Assembly: GCA_012927625.1 (NCBI GenBank)
Contig: JABBOV010000004.1
Location: 62,001 to 126,000 of the forward strand
Reading direction: 5' to 3'
Source of the DNA: Glaciimonas sp.
Lineage (GTDB): Bacteria > Pseudomonadota > Gammaproteobacteria > Burkholderiales > Burkholderiaceae_D
Length of the DNA stretch: 64,000 bases
Part shown: positions 18,625 through 28,942 of the stretch, in pieces
Layout: each line of letters begins with the position of its first letter
Numbering within the stretch: position 1 is the first letter of the stretch
Notes under the pieces: generated by a model
Told to the model about the DNA's origin: nothing
Database searches by the model: none
The model's input: the letters and a program-made list of their open reading frames with translations, nothing else
Translations under genes and position numbers: made by a program

Positions 18625-18975
18625 TTACGGAACAGACTTTCCGGTTAGCAATAGTGGGTCTCTGAGGCGAATGATGTGCTGAATGTCATCCTCATCGGTG
18701 ACGCTAATGCTGAGTAAACCGGCAGCGCTCTCATCCACAAATATCATCTTCGGCTTATGAATCAGATGGTCAAGCCCTTCCAGTCCGATCTCCAGCATGT
18801 CGCCCCTGGGGTTGTAGACCACGCCGAACATCGGCACCCATTCCGCAGCGATATGGTCGCCGAGACTCAATCCGACCACCTCGATCTCGGCGCATTTTCG
18901 ATCCAGGCCGCCAACTTTGGAAACACCATCAAAAAACGTTTTCCATTCTGTTTTTTCAATCTTGCGCGTAGTCAT
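18625..18975 (-). CDS. DUF5335 family protein
   Basis: A 116-residue cytoplasmic protein of the DUF5335 family. The start MTTRKIEKTEWKTFFDGVSK is the typical opening, and the GLEGLDHLIHKPKMIFVDE segment is characteristic. I chose the ATG at 18975 because GGAG lies 7 bases upstream and the family begins there; a longer frame from 19050 adds 25 unrelated residues. Function is unknown; members are often found near stress or small-molecule hydrolase genes, as here (a cupin and a cysteine hydrolase on the opposite strand). Confidence 0.8.
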   Translation of the reverse strand: MTTRKIEKTEWKTFFDGVSKVGGLDRKCAEIEVVGLSLGDHIAAEWVPMFGVVYNPRGDMLEIGLEGLDHLIHKPKMIFVDESAAGLLSISVTDEDDIQHIIRLRDPLLLTGKSVP

Positions 18976-19307
18976 GATGCATTCTCCATGAAGTGAAATT
19001 ACATGCCTGTTAATTCGCCTGCCAGACATGGCAACAGGGCAGGCCCGCATAGCCTGCGTGTTTTGTCGAAAATCAAAAGCCGGTTTATTGGCATTCTCTT
19101 GATATTCTTGATGCAGTCACACCATCTCCAACTCTCTTGCGCAATTTTTTGTGTGAAAAACAAATCGGCTGACATGATAGTGTCATTTAGTACACTATCA
19201 GTGTCGACATGGAATTGCAACAACCGACCTGGCGCTGAAATATGAATTACTTTGCCAGCGTAACCAAAGGCATCCCAGCCAATGTTAATCAGACATTTTT
19301 AAAAACC

Positions 19308-19619
19308 ATGAAAATTATCCGAAGCCGTGAATTTGTCGCCGAGCGCGCATGGGGCGCAATCGATGTCGCCAGCATGAACGGCATCACCACACGCGTGCAT
19401 TGGACGGACCAGCCGTACCAATGGCACGTCAACGATGGTAAGGAAGTATTTGCGGTGCTCGATGGAATCGTCGAAATGTTTTACCGGGAAGACGGGGTAG
19501 AGAAGTCGGTGGTGCTGCAGGCCGGCGATGTTTTCGTTGCCGACGTCGGCTGCGAGCACCTTGCGCATCCTCGCGGGGAGGCACGTATTCTGGTTGTCGA
19601 GAAAGAGGGTAGTGTTTGA
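19308..19619 (+). CDS. Small cupin-domain protein
   Basis: A 103-residue single cupin. HWTDQPYQWHVNDGKEVFAV near residue 30 and the GDVFVADVGCEHLAHP segment near residue 80 form the two cupin motifs, supplying His, Glu and His metal ligands. I place the start at 19308 (MKIIRSREF), where family members usually begin; an in-frame ATG at 19242 adds 22 residues, and neither has a clear ribosome site. It lies 46 bp before an isochorismatase-like gene and is probably co-transcribed with it. Enzymatic role unknown. Confidence 0.75.
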   Translation: MKIIRSREFVAERAWGAIDVASMNGITTRVHWTDQPYQWHVNDGKEVFAVLDGIVEMFYREDGVEKSVVLQAGDVFVADVGCEHLAHPRGEARILVVEKEGSV

Positions 19620-19665
19620 GGCAGTCGCCGTTTGTTTAACTATTTAATAAAAAGGAATCCACCCA

Positions 19666-20217
19666 ATGAAAACAGCATTACTCATCGTTGACATTCAAAA
19701 CGATTACTTCCCTGGCGGAAAGATGGCGCTAGAAGGGACTATGGAAGCAAGTGAGAATGCGGCCGTCCTGTTATCGACTTTCCGTCGCAGGCAACTCCCG
19801 GTGGTACATATTCAACACATTGCAAAGCAAGCCGACGCAACTTTTTTCCTGCCCGATACCGAAGGCGCAAAAATCCACAAAAGTGTTACGCCGTTGAGCA
19901 ACGAGGCCGTCATCATAAAAAATTATCCGAACAGTTTCAGGCAAACTGCGTTGCTCGAATATTTAAAGGAGCATCAAATCGTCAAGCTCGTGATCGCGGG
20001 CATGATGACCCACATGTGTATTGATTCGACTACCCGTGCCGCTTTCGATTTTGAATTTAAGATCCAACTGGCGCACGATGCCTGCGCGACCAAAACGCTG
20101 TCATTTGGCGGCGTAGATATCCCCGCCAGTCATGTGCAGAATGCCTACATTGCGGGCTTGAATGGCAGTTTCGCCCAAGCTTTAAGCACGCAAGAGATCA
20201 TTGCTGATTTAGGTTAG
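19666..20217 (+). CDS. Isochorismatase-family cysteine hydrolase
   Basis: A 183-residue protein of the isochorismatase/nicotinamidase-like superfamily. The catalytic triad is visible: Asp in ALLIVDIQNDYF near residue 9, a Lys in VIIKNYPNSF near residue 85, and Cys in GMMTHMCIDSTTRAAFD near residue 119. Related enzymes hydrolyse amides such as nicotinamide, carbamoylsarcosine or ureidoacrylate; the specific substrate cannot be read off. AAGGAA precedes the ATG. It is co-oriented with the small cupin just upstream. Confidence 0.85.
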   Translation: MKTALLIVDIQNDYFPGGKMALEGTMEASENAAVLLSTFRRRQLPVVHIQHIAKQADATFFLPDTEGAKIHKSVTPLSNEAVIIKNYPNSFRQTALLEYLKEHQIVKLVIAGMMTHMCIDSTTRAAFDFEFKIQLAHDACATKTLSFGGVDIPASHVQNAYIAGLNGSFAQALSTQEIIADLG

Positions 20218-20233
20218 TTGCAAGTTGGTTGCG

Positions 20234-20494
20234 TTAGGGCTGCTTTTTGCTTAACTGCTTTTCAAACGCCACATCCAGCTTGCTGACCCGTCTGGTCACT
20301 TGCGGGCCGACGCTGTTGACGTACTTCACGAAGTCGTCCAGAGGTAGCGCCTGGCCCAGTTTTTCCTGTGCGCCGGTAGCGGTGTTCAGCACCAGATAGA
20401 ACAGTTCGTCGCCGGTGCGCACCATCGAATAGGGCTTGTTGCCGTCGCGCGCTTTCAAGCGCTCGATGGCGGCGCTGGCTCTGGTTGATCGCAT
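20234..20494 (-). CDS. Hypothetical 86-residue basic protein
   Basis: I do not recognise a function. The protein begins MRSTRASAAIERLKARDGNK, with a KPYSMVRTGDELFYLVLNT beta segment, and ends in a basic tail (KQLSKKQP). The start at 20494 is supported by AAGGAG 8 bases upstream; a longer frame to 20599 starts inside a repeat. There is no signal peptide or membrane segment. It converges with the isochorismatase-like gene (17 bp between stops). The coding pattern and ribosome site suggest a real gene. Confidence 0.6.
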   Translation of the reverse strand: MRSTRASAAIERLKARDGNKPYSMVRTGDELFYLVLNTATGAQEKLGQALPLDDFVKYVNSVGPQVTRRVSKLDVAFEKQLSKKQP

Positions 20495-20576
20495 CTTACT
20501 TGCTCCTTGGAAAAAATAGTTCGACGTACATAGTCGGTTTTCGCTGTGCGTGCTCGATATGCAGATAGTAATTTTT

Positions 20577-20651
20577 ATAGGGAGTATGCCAAAAAACATA
20601 CACTGTTCCGCATGTTTTTAATGCGGAACATAAAAATACATATAATAGTAT
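20577..20651 (+). repeat. AT-rich dispersed repeat, copy 3
   Basis: Reads ATAGGGAGTATGCCAAAAAA and continues to a perfect small hairpin TTCCGCAT-N6-ATGCGGAA, then ATAAAAATACATATAATAGTAT. It lies upstream of the 86-residue gene, between two minus-strand genes. Confidence 0.65.
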
Positions 20652-20695
20652 AAATTATTGCCAATCGGGATTGTGCAAAACAGTTCTGTTGTCAG

Positions 20696-20757
20696 TAGTG
20701 CAGGCATCTGTGCCCGCACCAGGCCGCAGGCGCGGAGGCTTGCGCTACTTAATATTG
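20696..20757. repeat. Imperfect GTAGTGCAGGC-type hairpin
   Basis: A degenerate relative of the two perfect 22-bp inverted repeats at 60438 and 63390: it opens GTAGTGCAGGCATCTGTG and closes with GCTTGCGCTACT. It is followed by TTGCGTAAGTCCT, a 13-mer that also follows the 63390 copy (at 63478). It lies just downstream of the ABC transporter stop (20773) and may act as its terminator. Confidence 0.45.
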
Positions 20758-20772
20758 CGTAAGTCCTAAAAA

Positions 20773-22622
<1,850 letters not shown>

Positions 22623-22626
<4 letters not shown>

Positions 22627-23708
22627 AATTTCTGTGGTTTGTCGTATCCGGTCATTTCAAGATAGCCGCGTCCTGCGGGTGCGCCGTCGCGGCTAATAGT
22701 CACAGCGCCTTCCCAATATACGTTTCCGGTGGAGCGGCGCGCATCGAGTTCCTGATCATCCTGCAACGGGGTTAATTGCCAGCGATCGCCGCCGGTTTGT
22801 ATCTGCATCGCCACCGGGTAAATCGCCTTGGTGCGTGGCGATTGCCAGCGCCGTTGCGGGGTAAATAGTACGGCGTTCGGCATGAATTGTGTCATCTTTC
22901 CGGCTGGATTGCGCAGCGCAGCATGGCTCCACAGTGTTGCGCCGGCTTTGCTTCTGATACGAAACGCCATCAGCGCGCTGCCGTCATCCAGATTCGCGCC
23001 CAGCCAATCCCAGCCGGCCGCATCGGCGTCCAGCACGTTGCTCGACCATTCGTGATCGAGCCAGGCTGTGCCTGTTACTGCCGCCGATTTGCCCTGACGC
23101 ATCAACGTGCCGGCGACCGTCAATTGCGGCTCGCTGTAGTAATAACTGGCTTGCTGCGGTTTCGGCCCTTTACGCGAGTAACCCTGTTCGCCTTGCAGCA
23201 TCGGTGCTTGGCTTGGCTGCAGCGTCAGTTGCAAATCAAAGTCGCGGGTACGGACCACCGCCTGATAGCGGCCATCGGCGTTGCGTGTAAGGTGCCAGTC
23301 GTCGAGTTTGACGTCGGTGTCGCCTTTAGTTGCGTAAGCCAGGCCAAAACCCTGACGGGCGCTTTTTTCGCCGTGCAGCAATTTCTTTTCAGCCGGATCG
23401 GACAAAGCCACGTGCGCGATGATCAGTTGCTTCGGCGCAAAATTGCTCGGGTTGGCGGCATCGTGGCCGGTGGCGGAGCGGAAGAAAGTGATCTGGAAAC
23501 CGAGCGGCTTATGCTCAGGCGTTTGCAGCCAGCCGGTTGCGTACCACCATTCGGTGCGAAATTCGGGATGCGCGCCGAAGTCGCGTGGGAAAGTGAGCGA
23601 TTTGTCGGGCGTGACGGCGGAGAATTGGGGCGGCGCAGCCCAAACATTGGAAAGTAGCAAAAACAGCAGTAGGGTGCGCCATGCGCACCGGAACAATTTC
23701 AGCCCCAT
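22623..23708 (-). CDS. Lipocalin-like AttH/CrtC-family exported protein
   Basis: A protein of about 361 residues with an N-terminal signal peptide (hydrophobic LLLFLLLSNVWA, cleavage before APPQF) and the AttH/carotenoid 1,2-hydratase-like double lipocalin fold. EFRTEWWYATGWLQ near residue 50 is the family's hallmark, with WLDHEWSSN near residue 215 typical of the second half. The start at 23708 gives a TGATG overlap with the permease stop; an ATG two codons earlier (23714) is equally possible. It forms a set with the FtsX-type permease and ATPase upstream, as in AttEFGH-type systems. Its substrate is unknown. Confidence 0.82.
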
Positions 23709-26251
23709 CACCAATCCTCCTTCACCGCCCGAATCGCGCTACCTGACAACGCTTGCCGTCCCGCCACCAGCGCCGTTAATGCGGCCGACACCAGCAACAA
23801 ACCGGCTACCGATGCCAGCAAACCCCACGGCATGTGCAATTCCATAGTCCAGTGAAACGATTGCGGATTGACGATAAATACCAAAATCAAACTAATCAGC
23901 CAGCCCAGCACGAAGCCCACCGCAATTCCAATTGCCGTCAGCAAGCCGCCTTCGGCCGCTAATATCGCCAAAATCTGCCGGCGCGTGACGCCAATGTGAC
24001 GCAACATGCCGAATTCACGAGCACGCGCCAACGTTTGCGCGGAAAAAGTAGCGGCCACGCCGAACAGACCAATCACGATTGCGATCAGTTCCAGCAAATA
24101 GGTGACGGCAAAGCTGCGATCGAAAATCTTCAAGCTGATAGCGCGGATCTGGCCCGGTTCGGAAAACTCCAGGGCGTTACCGAACGGAAGTTGCTTCAGC
24201 GTGGCGCTAACTTGTGCCGGGTTGACATCGGCTTGTAGCCATAGCGCAGCATCATTGACCGTCAAATCGCCGGTCAGCTTTTGATAATCCGATAGCCGTA
24301 TCTGTATTGCGCCCGACTGCCGCGCATAGTCGCGCCAGACACCGGACACCACGAAGTCGTGTGGCTTGCCTCCGATGGGAAGGCTAACGCGCTTGCCCAC
24401 CACATAACCGTACAAATCGACCATCGCTTCCGAGACCCAGATCGGCATTGCATCGGCGGGGACGATGGTGGCGCCGATAACCGGCACCACCTTGCCCGCT
24501 GCGTTGACATCAATCGGGCGCGCCAGCAAAACCACATCGGCGCGGTCAGACGCCAGCGCCAGTTTTGACACCCGCAGGAAATCGGCGCGATTGACGCCGT
24601 TGGCAGCGCGGATCGCCTGTTGCTCATTCGGCTGCAGGCCGCCGCTGTCTCCAGCGCCAGCCATCGCCGAGCGCACATAAAGTTGGGCCGGCAAAATCTG
24701 CGTCAGCCAGTCATCGACCGAGACTCGGAAGCTGGCAACCATGATCGCCATCGCCACCATCAGCGCAAAACTCGACAGCACGCCAGCCAGCGCAATCGAG
24801 GCTTGATTCGGCGCATTCGCCAGCCGCGCCAATGTCAGGCTCAACACCACATTCGGTGTTTGCATGCGGCCCGTGAAGGAAAACAGGCCGGCTGCCAGAC
24901 GCGGCATCAACGCGATGCCGCCAATCAACAGCAAGGCCACTGCCAGAAACCCGAATACCGGCAAGTCGGCCACCGGCGGCAATTGCGTGAATACTGCGCC
25001 CAATCCCAGGCAAGCCAGCGCCGGCCAGGGCGATGCCAGTTTCGCCAGCGCAGCATCTTCGCTGCCGGATTTCAGCGCCAGCGCAGGTTGGGCGCGGGCG
25101 GCTTCCCACGCCGGAGCAGCCGCGCCCAGAATTGCCACCGTCGCGCCGAGCACAAAGAACACCAGCGCGGCAATAGGGCTGAAATGCACGGTGGGTTGCA
25201 CGCCGGGGAAATAACCGCCGCCCAAGTCGCCGCCGAAAAAGTGCAAGGCGACAGCCGCCATCCCGTATCCGGCAGCGATGCCGCAAGCGGCGCCGATTAC
25301 GCCCAGCGTTGCGCCTTCCAGCAATACCTGCCCCATCAGATGGCGGCGCGTCATGCCCAGAACGCGCAACAACGCAAACTGGCTGCGGCGGCGCAACACC
25401 GACAATGCCTGGGTGGAAAACACCAAAAATGCCCCGGTAAACAAGGCCACCAGCGCCAGCACATTCAGATTGACGCGGTAAGCACGCGACATATTGGCGG
25501 TGCGCGCTTCCTGATCGGCGGTTTCCGTCGCCAGCAAACGGCCTTCAAATTCGCGGTTGAATTTTGCCTTGAAGTCAGCGCGATTGACGCCAGCGGCCAG
25601 CTTCAATTCGATCCGCGACAATTCGCCGATGCGTCCAAAGCGCCATTGCGCCGCGCCGATGTCCATCACCGCGATGCGTTGTCCGGCGCGGGAACGCAGC
25701 AAAGTGCCGGCCACCCGCAAGCGGATGGTGCGACTGCCTGAACGCAACTGCAAAAACGCGCCGGGCCGCATTTTCAGCCATTCCATTGCTGCCGGGGATA
25801 GAAAAATTGCATCATCGGCGAGCGTGTCGAAAGGCTTATCGTCAGCGGGGATGCCGATCAGATCAGGCGCAATTTCGGCGGCGCGGAATATATCGATACC
25901 AAGAATCTTCAGCGCGCTGCGCTCGCCCACAATGGCCGCGTCCAGTTCCAGCACCGGACTAGCCAGCGCCACGCCTTCACGCTGCGCCAGCAGCGGGTAA
26001 AGCCGCTCGTCAAAGCGCGCCTGCACGCCGCGCACCTGCAAATCGGAAATGCCCGACAGGCTCTTGATCGCCGCCGAAAATTCATTAAAAGCCGCTGCAT
26101 TGATCAAATGGATCGCAAACCCGAGCGCCACCCCCAGCGCAATCGCGCCGATGGCGACCACGGCGCGCACCGGATGGGCGTGCCATTCGCCCAGCAATAA
26201 CCAGCGGGTCAGGAGTCGCAAACGGATCGGCATCGGTGTGGAGATGGACAT
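23708..26251 (-). CDS. FtsX-family ABC transporter permease
   Basis: An 847-residue permease with two FtsX domains: an N-terminal helix, a large periplasmic domain (about 60-260), three helices near 265-400, further helices, a second periplasmic domain (about 500-700), and a final FtsX helical bundle ending near residue 847. FALLRVLGMTRRHLMGQVLL and FGMLRHIGVTRRQILAIL are the paired cytoplasmic coupling segments. It works with the ATPase encoded 7 bp upstream and the lipocalin-like protein downstream, probably to move a lipophilic molecule out of the inner membrane rather than as a mechanotransmitter. Confidence 0.85.
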   Translation of the reverse strand: MSISTPMPIRLRLLTRWLLLGEWHAHPVRAVVAIGAIALGVALGFAIHLINAAAFNEFSAAIKSLSGISDLQVRGVQARFDERLYPLLAQREGVALASPVLELDAAIVGERSALKILGIDIFRAAEIAPDLIGIPADDKPFDTLADDAIFLSPAAMEWLKMRPGAFLQLRSGSRTIRLRVAGTLLRSRAGQRIAVMDIGAAQWRFGRIGELSRIELKLAAGVNRADFKAKFNREFEGRLLATETADQEARTANMSRAYRVNLNVLALVALFTGAFLVFSTQALSVLRRRSQFALLRVLGMTRRHLMGQVLLEGATLGVIGAACGIAAGYGMAAVALHFFGGDLGGGYFPGVQPTVHFSPIAALVFFVLGATVAILGAAAPAWEAARAQPALALKSGSEDAALAKLASPWPALACLGLGAVFTQLPPVADLPVFGFLAVALLLIGGIALMPRLAAGLFSFTGRMQTPNVVLSLTLARLANAPNQASIALAGVLSSFALMVAMAIMVASFRVSVDDWLTQILPAQLYVRSAMAGAGDSGGLQPNEQQAIRAANGVNRADFLRVSKLALASDRADVVLLARPIDVNAAGKVVPVIGATIVPADAMPIWVSEAMVDLYGYVVGKRVSLPIGGKPHDFVVSGVWRDYARQSGAIQIRLSDYQKLTGDLTVNDAALWLQADVNPAQVSATLKQLPFGNALEFSEPGQIRAISLKIFDRSFAVTYLLELIAIVIGLFGVAATFSAQTLARAREFGMLRHIGVTRRQILAILAAEGGLLTAIGIAVGFVLGWLISLILVFIVNPQSFHWTMELHMPWGLLASVAGLLLVSAALTALVAGRQALSGSAIRAVKEDW

Positions 26252-26258
26252 AAGAAAA

Positions 26259-26906
26259 TCAAGCTGGGTGCAAACCGTCTTTGCTCAGTACCAGCACGCG
26301 GTCGGCCAATTCTGCCGCCGCGTGTGAATGCGTCACCATGATCGCCGACGCGCCGCTGGCCTTGATTTCTGTGCGTAACAACAGCAACACGCTGTGCGCA
26401 GTGTCGGGGTCCAGGTTGCCGGTTGGCTCGTCGGCCAGTACCAGATTTGGCCGGTGCACCAGCGCCCGGGCAATCGCCACCCGCTGCATTTCGCCGCCGG
26501 ACAACTGGCGCGGAAAATCCTTGCCGCGTCCCTGCAAACCCACCGCATCCAGCATTTCCTGCGCCCGATGCCGGCTTTCGCCATTCAGCAGCAAGGGCAG
26601 GGCGATATTCTGTTGCAAGGTCAGATGCGGCAATACATGAAAAGCCTGGAACACGAAACCCATTTTTTTGCGCCGCAGCAAAGTCGCCGCGTCGTCATCC
26701 AGTGCGGACATTGTTACGCCATCAATCAAAACTTCGCCGCTGTCCGGCGTATCCAGTCCGGCAATCAAGTTCAGCAGCGTCGATTTGCCCACGCCCGATT
26801 CGCCCATCACCGCAATGAATTCGCCAGCAGCAAGCGTGTAAGACAAGTCATCCAGCACCGGTTGCGTATTGCGGTAGGATTTGGTGATATGGCGCAGTTC
26901 CAGCAT
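26259..26906 (-). CDS. LolD/MacB-type ABC transporter ATPase
   Basis: A 215-residue ATP-binding subunit. Walker A GESGVGKST near residue 35, signature LSGGEMQRVAIARALV near residue 140, and Walker B LVLADEPTGNLDP are intact. It belongs to the LolD/MacB class that pairs with FtsX-family permeases. It is the first gene of a four-gene minus-strand operon (ATPase, permease, AttH-like, MsbA-like); the 7-bp gap and the overlaps that follow make co-transcription near certain. One dispersed repeat copy lies 60 bp upstream. Confidence 0.88.
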   Translation of the reverse strand: MLELRHITKSYRNTQPVLDDLSYTLAAGEFIAVMGESGVGKSTLLNLIAGLDTPDSGEVLIDGVTMSALDDDAATLLRRKKMGFVFQAFHVLPHLTLQQNIALPLLLNGESRHRAQEMLDAVGLQGRGKDFPRQLSGGEMQRVAIARALVHRPNLVLADEPTGNLDPDTAHSVLLLLRTEIKASGASAIMVTHSHAAAELADRVLVLSKDGLHPA

Positions 26907-26966
26907 GGGTGCTCCGGTGGGCGGTGGATTTGGAGTTGCGGCGAATTGCTATTCTGTTTTAATAAT

Positions 26967-27041
26967 ATAGGGAGTATAAATAAAAAATGCCACTTATCCG
27001 CATAATTTTATTGGTATTCATAAAAATACATTATTGAGTAT
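26967..27041 (+). repeat. AT-rich dispersed repeat, copy 4
   Basis: A near-consensus copy: ATATAGGGAGTATAAATAAA, then an ATCCGCATAATTTTATTGG core, then ATAAAAATACATTATTGAGTAT. It lies just before the upstream copy of the 82-bp direct repeat and marks the left edge of the repeat-rich accessory stretch. Confidence 0.65.
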
Positions 27042-27053
27042 GTTTATTAGTTA

Positions 27054-27135
27054 AATACGATAGATTGATTATGGGTGCTGCCGGCGAGTCGGTTTCAAGC
27101 GCTGATTATCCTGCATACGGCAGTTGGACGGGCGC
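27054..27135 (+). repeat. 82-bp direct repeat, left copy
   Basis: Starts AATACGATAGATTGATTATG and ends GGACGGGCGC. It is nearly identical to 28404-28485 (about two mismatches, no gaps, offset 1350). The two copies bracket the marR-tautomerase module. The left copy has an open frame (MGAAGESV...) but no gene is evident. Confidence 0.8.
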
Positions 27136-27204
27136 GAAGCAGCAGTGTTTATAATAATCGTCACCCGAAAGAAGATTACACACAGTCCAAGTTGTAGCGT
27201 CGCA

Positions 27205-27364
27205 TGATCACACCATGCAATCGGATTTCGGCAAAAGATTCACGATGAAAAATATGTGTTTCCAGGATGTATGGCATGACGATAATGCGACTTCGGTCGC
27301 CTTGGATGCAGCATACGGCGCAATGCGCTGCGCTTATTGACGCCCTACGAATTGCGGCTTACGG
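27205..27364. mobile_element. 5'-truncated MITE-like element
   Basis: About 160 bp from TGATCACACCATGCAA to TTGCGGCTTACGG aligns without gaps to 32129-32288, inside the complete element at 32070-32299. The right terminal inverted repeat (CGCCCTACGAATTGCGGC) is retained; the left one is missing. There is no coding function. Confidence 0.65.
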
Positions 27365-27415
27365 ACTTCGCTCATTAGAATAAGTTGTTCAGTTGAATTT
27401 ATTTTTGGCGAAAGA

Positions 27416-27440
27416 TATAGTTGCATAGCAAACTAGTTTG
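27416..27440. promoter_or_regulatory. Candidate MarR operator before marR
   Basis: A TAGTT-N8-AACTA dyad immediately followed by, and overlapping, the perfect palindrome CAAACTAGTTTG (27429-27440). It lies 15 bp before the marR ATG. The same TAGTT-N8-AACTA arrangement with nearly identical spacer recurs before the tautomerase gene at 27889-27913, which points to one regulator acting on both. Confidence 0.6.
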
Positions 27441-27455
27441 AATTAATATATAACC

Positions 27456-27872
27456 ATGTTTGATCATTGTCTCTATTTCAATACCACTGCCTTGGCTCGC
27501 GTTCTTGAACGCGAATGGACTAAGGTATTCAAACCATTCGGGCTTACGCCATCACAAGCCTTTATGCTCCGTGTAGTATTAGAAAAACCCGGGTTGCTTC
27601 ACAGCGAATTGGCGACAGAATTGGCGATTTCACGTGCGACAACCACGCGAACTTTGGATGGGTTGCAGAAAATGAAATTGCTTGAACGCAGGACCACTGA
27701 GCATGACGGTCGGCAGTCTGCAATCCAACCAACTGCTTTAGCTATAGCCATGAAAGAGAAGCTAAACGCTGCCGGTGCGGAAGTAACTAAACGACTGAAA
27801 AAGGAATTAGGTATTACTCATTTTGACGAAACGGTAACCAAAATGAGAGGTGTTCGCTCTGCCCTCGGCTGA
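27456..27872 (+). CDS. MarR-family transcriptional regulator
   Basis: A 138-residue winged-helix protein. LLHSELATELAISRATTTRT near residue 48 is the recognition helix-turn-helix, and ERRTTEHDGRQSAI near residue 77 is the wing. It lies 49 bp before a tautomerase-like gene on the same strand. Matching dyads before both genes indicate autoregulation and control of the tautomerase. No DNA-binding residue is obviously lost. The module is bracketed by 82-bp direct repeats and is more AT-rich than the core genes, suggesting acquisition. Confidence 0.88.
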   Translation: MFDHCLYFNTTALARVLEREWTKVFKPFGLTPSQAFMLRVVLEKPGLLHSELATELAISRATTTRTLDGLQKMKLLERRTTEHDGRQSAIQPTALAIAMKEKLNAAGAEVTKRLKKELGITHFDETVTKMRGVRSALG

Positions 27873-27888
27873 GCATTTTTTTTAATCG

Positions 27889-27913
27889 TATAGTTGTATA
27901 GCTAACTAATTGG
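27889..27913. promoter_or_regulatory. Second candidate MarR operator
   Basis: A TAGTT-GTATAGCT-AACTA dyad that matches the upstream site TAGTT-GCATAGCA-AACTA. It ends about 8 bp before the tautomerase ATG, overlapping its ribosome site, which is consistent with repression by the MarR protein encoded just upstream. Confidence 0.55.
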
Positions 27914-27921
27914 AGTGTCAA

Positions 27922-28311
27922 ATGCCCATCATTAATGTAAAAGTAAGCGCAACAAAAACCCCCGAACTGACAAAGAAAATCTCTGAATTATTGCTGGATT
28001 TAACCACGCGCATATTGAAAAAGAAACGGGAGGTGACGGCTATCGCAATCGATTTCATTGATCATGATAGTTGGGTTGTCGGTGGGCAGCTTCTCAGCGA
28101 GCAGAAGAAAAACAGCTTCTACTTCGACATCAAGATCACGGACGAAACCAATACCAAGGACGAAAAAGCACTTTATGTCAAAGAAGCTTTTGCCGGTTTT
28201 GCAGAAATATTAGGAGACTTGCATGAGGAGAGCTATATCTATGTTCAGGATGTAAAAGCCGCATCGTATGGCTTTGGTGGATATACGCAGGAGTATCGTT
28301 ATCACCATTAA
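27922..28311 (+). CDS. 4-oxalocrotonate tautomerase-like protein
   Basis: A 129-residue protein beginning Met-Pro (MPIINVKVSATKTPELTKK), the Pro1 general base of the tautomerase superfamily after Met removal. I chose the ATG at 27922 because only this start gives the N-terminal proline, and GGAG lies 6 bases upstream. It is about twice the length of a classical 62-residue 4-OT subunit, so it may be a fused or extended form. Regulation by the adjacent MarR is suggested by operator sites. The substrate is unknown. Confidence 0.78.
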   Translation: MPIINVKVSATKTPELTKKISELLLDLTTRILKKKREVTAIAIDFIDHDSWVVGGQLLSEQKKNSFYFDIKITDETNTKDEKALYVKEAFAGFAEILGDLHEESYIYVQDVKAASYGFGGYTQEYRYHH

Positions 28312-28335
28312 ATCCGATTTCGGGGTATGGAGAGT

Positions 28336-28400
28336 CATGTAGGGCGGGTGCAACCCGCATAGGGAGCATCAAGCAGCGCGGGTTTCACCCGCCCTACATG
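28336..28400. repeat. GC-rich hairpin repeat, copy a
   Basis: Perfect terminal inverted repeats CATGTAGGGCGGGTG and CACCCGCCCTACATG enclose ACCCGC...AGCGCGGGT. Related copies occur at 29160-29231 and 30525-30590. It may act as a bidirectional terminator after the tautomerase gene. Confidence 0.65.
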
Positions 28401-28403
28401 GCT

Positions 28404-28485
28404 AATACGATAGATTCATTATGGGTGCTGCCGGCGAGTCGGTTGCAAGCGCTGATTATCCTGCATACGGCAGTTGGACGGGCGC
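28404..28485 (+). repeat. 82-bp direct repeat, right copy
   Basis: The partner of 27054-27135 (offset 1350, no gaps). It abuts the GC-rich hairpin and runs in frame into the following cupin gene, but the cupin's ribosome site lies further downstream, so this stretch is probably not part of that protein. Confidence 0.8.
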
Positions 28486-28582
28486 AAGGTGCGCAGGAGT
28501 GGCAGATGACGTGCAATCGGAGTGCGTTTTTGCGCCGAATAGACTAAGCCACTTCGGAATATTTATGAACGAGGATATCGCT

Positions 28583-28942
28583 ATGACTGCTGAAGTAAGA
28601 AAATTTGTAGTGTCGGAGTTTGCCTGTCCGTCTGATGGCGAGCCGATTCGATCTGTTGTGCTTGAAACTGAAGAGTCGCTAATCGTGGTTTGGCATGTTC
28701 TCCCTGGGCAAAAACTCGCTGCGCACATTCATCCTCGCGGCCAGGACACTTGGACAGTCCTATCGGGTTCTGCCGATTATTACCAGGGAAATGGAGTGGT
28801 TACTAAGCTTAAAGCCGGAGAAATTGCCGTCGCAAAACCTGGGCAAGTTCATGGCGCCATGAACACTGAGGCGAAAAATCCCTTTGTTTTCGTTTCCGTC
28901 GTGGCGCCGGGTAATGCCGGTTTTGCATTGGCTGAGAAATAA
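28583..28942 (+). CDS. Cupin-domain protein
   Basis: A 119-residue single-domain cupin. HVLPGQKLAAHIHPRGQDTW near residue 33 supplies the first metal-binding motif, and KPGQVHGAMN near residue 90 the second. I chose the ATG at 28583 because GAGGA lies 7 bases upstream; upstream in-frame starts at 28565 and 28421 lack a site, and the latter lies in repeated DNA. It is probably a small-molecule binding or quercetinase-like protein; the role cannot be stated. It stands alone between repeats. Confidence 0.72.
   Translation: MTAEVRKFVVSEFACPSDGEPIRSVVLETEESLIVVWHVLPGQKLAAHIHPRGQDTWTVLSGSADYYQGNGVVTKLKAGEIAVAKPGQVHGAMNTEAKNPFVFVSVVAPGNAGFALAEK

Noticed and set aside
28421-28582. Longer cupin protein starting at 28421
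   Set aside because: The added residues come from the 82-bp repeat and the good ribosome site is at 28571-28575, pointing to the start at 28583.
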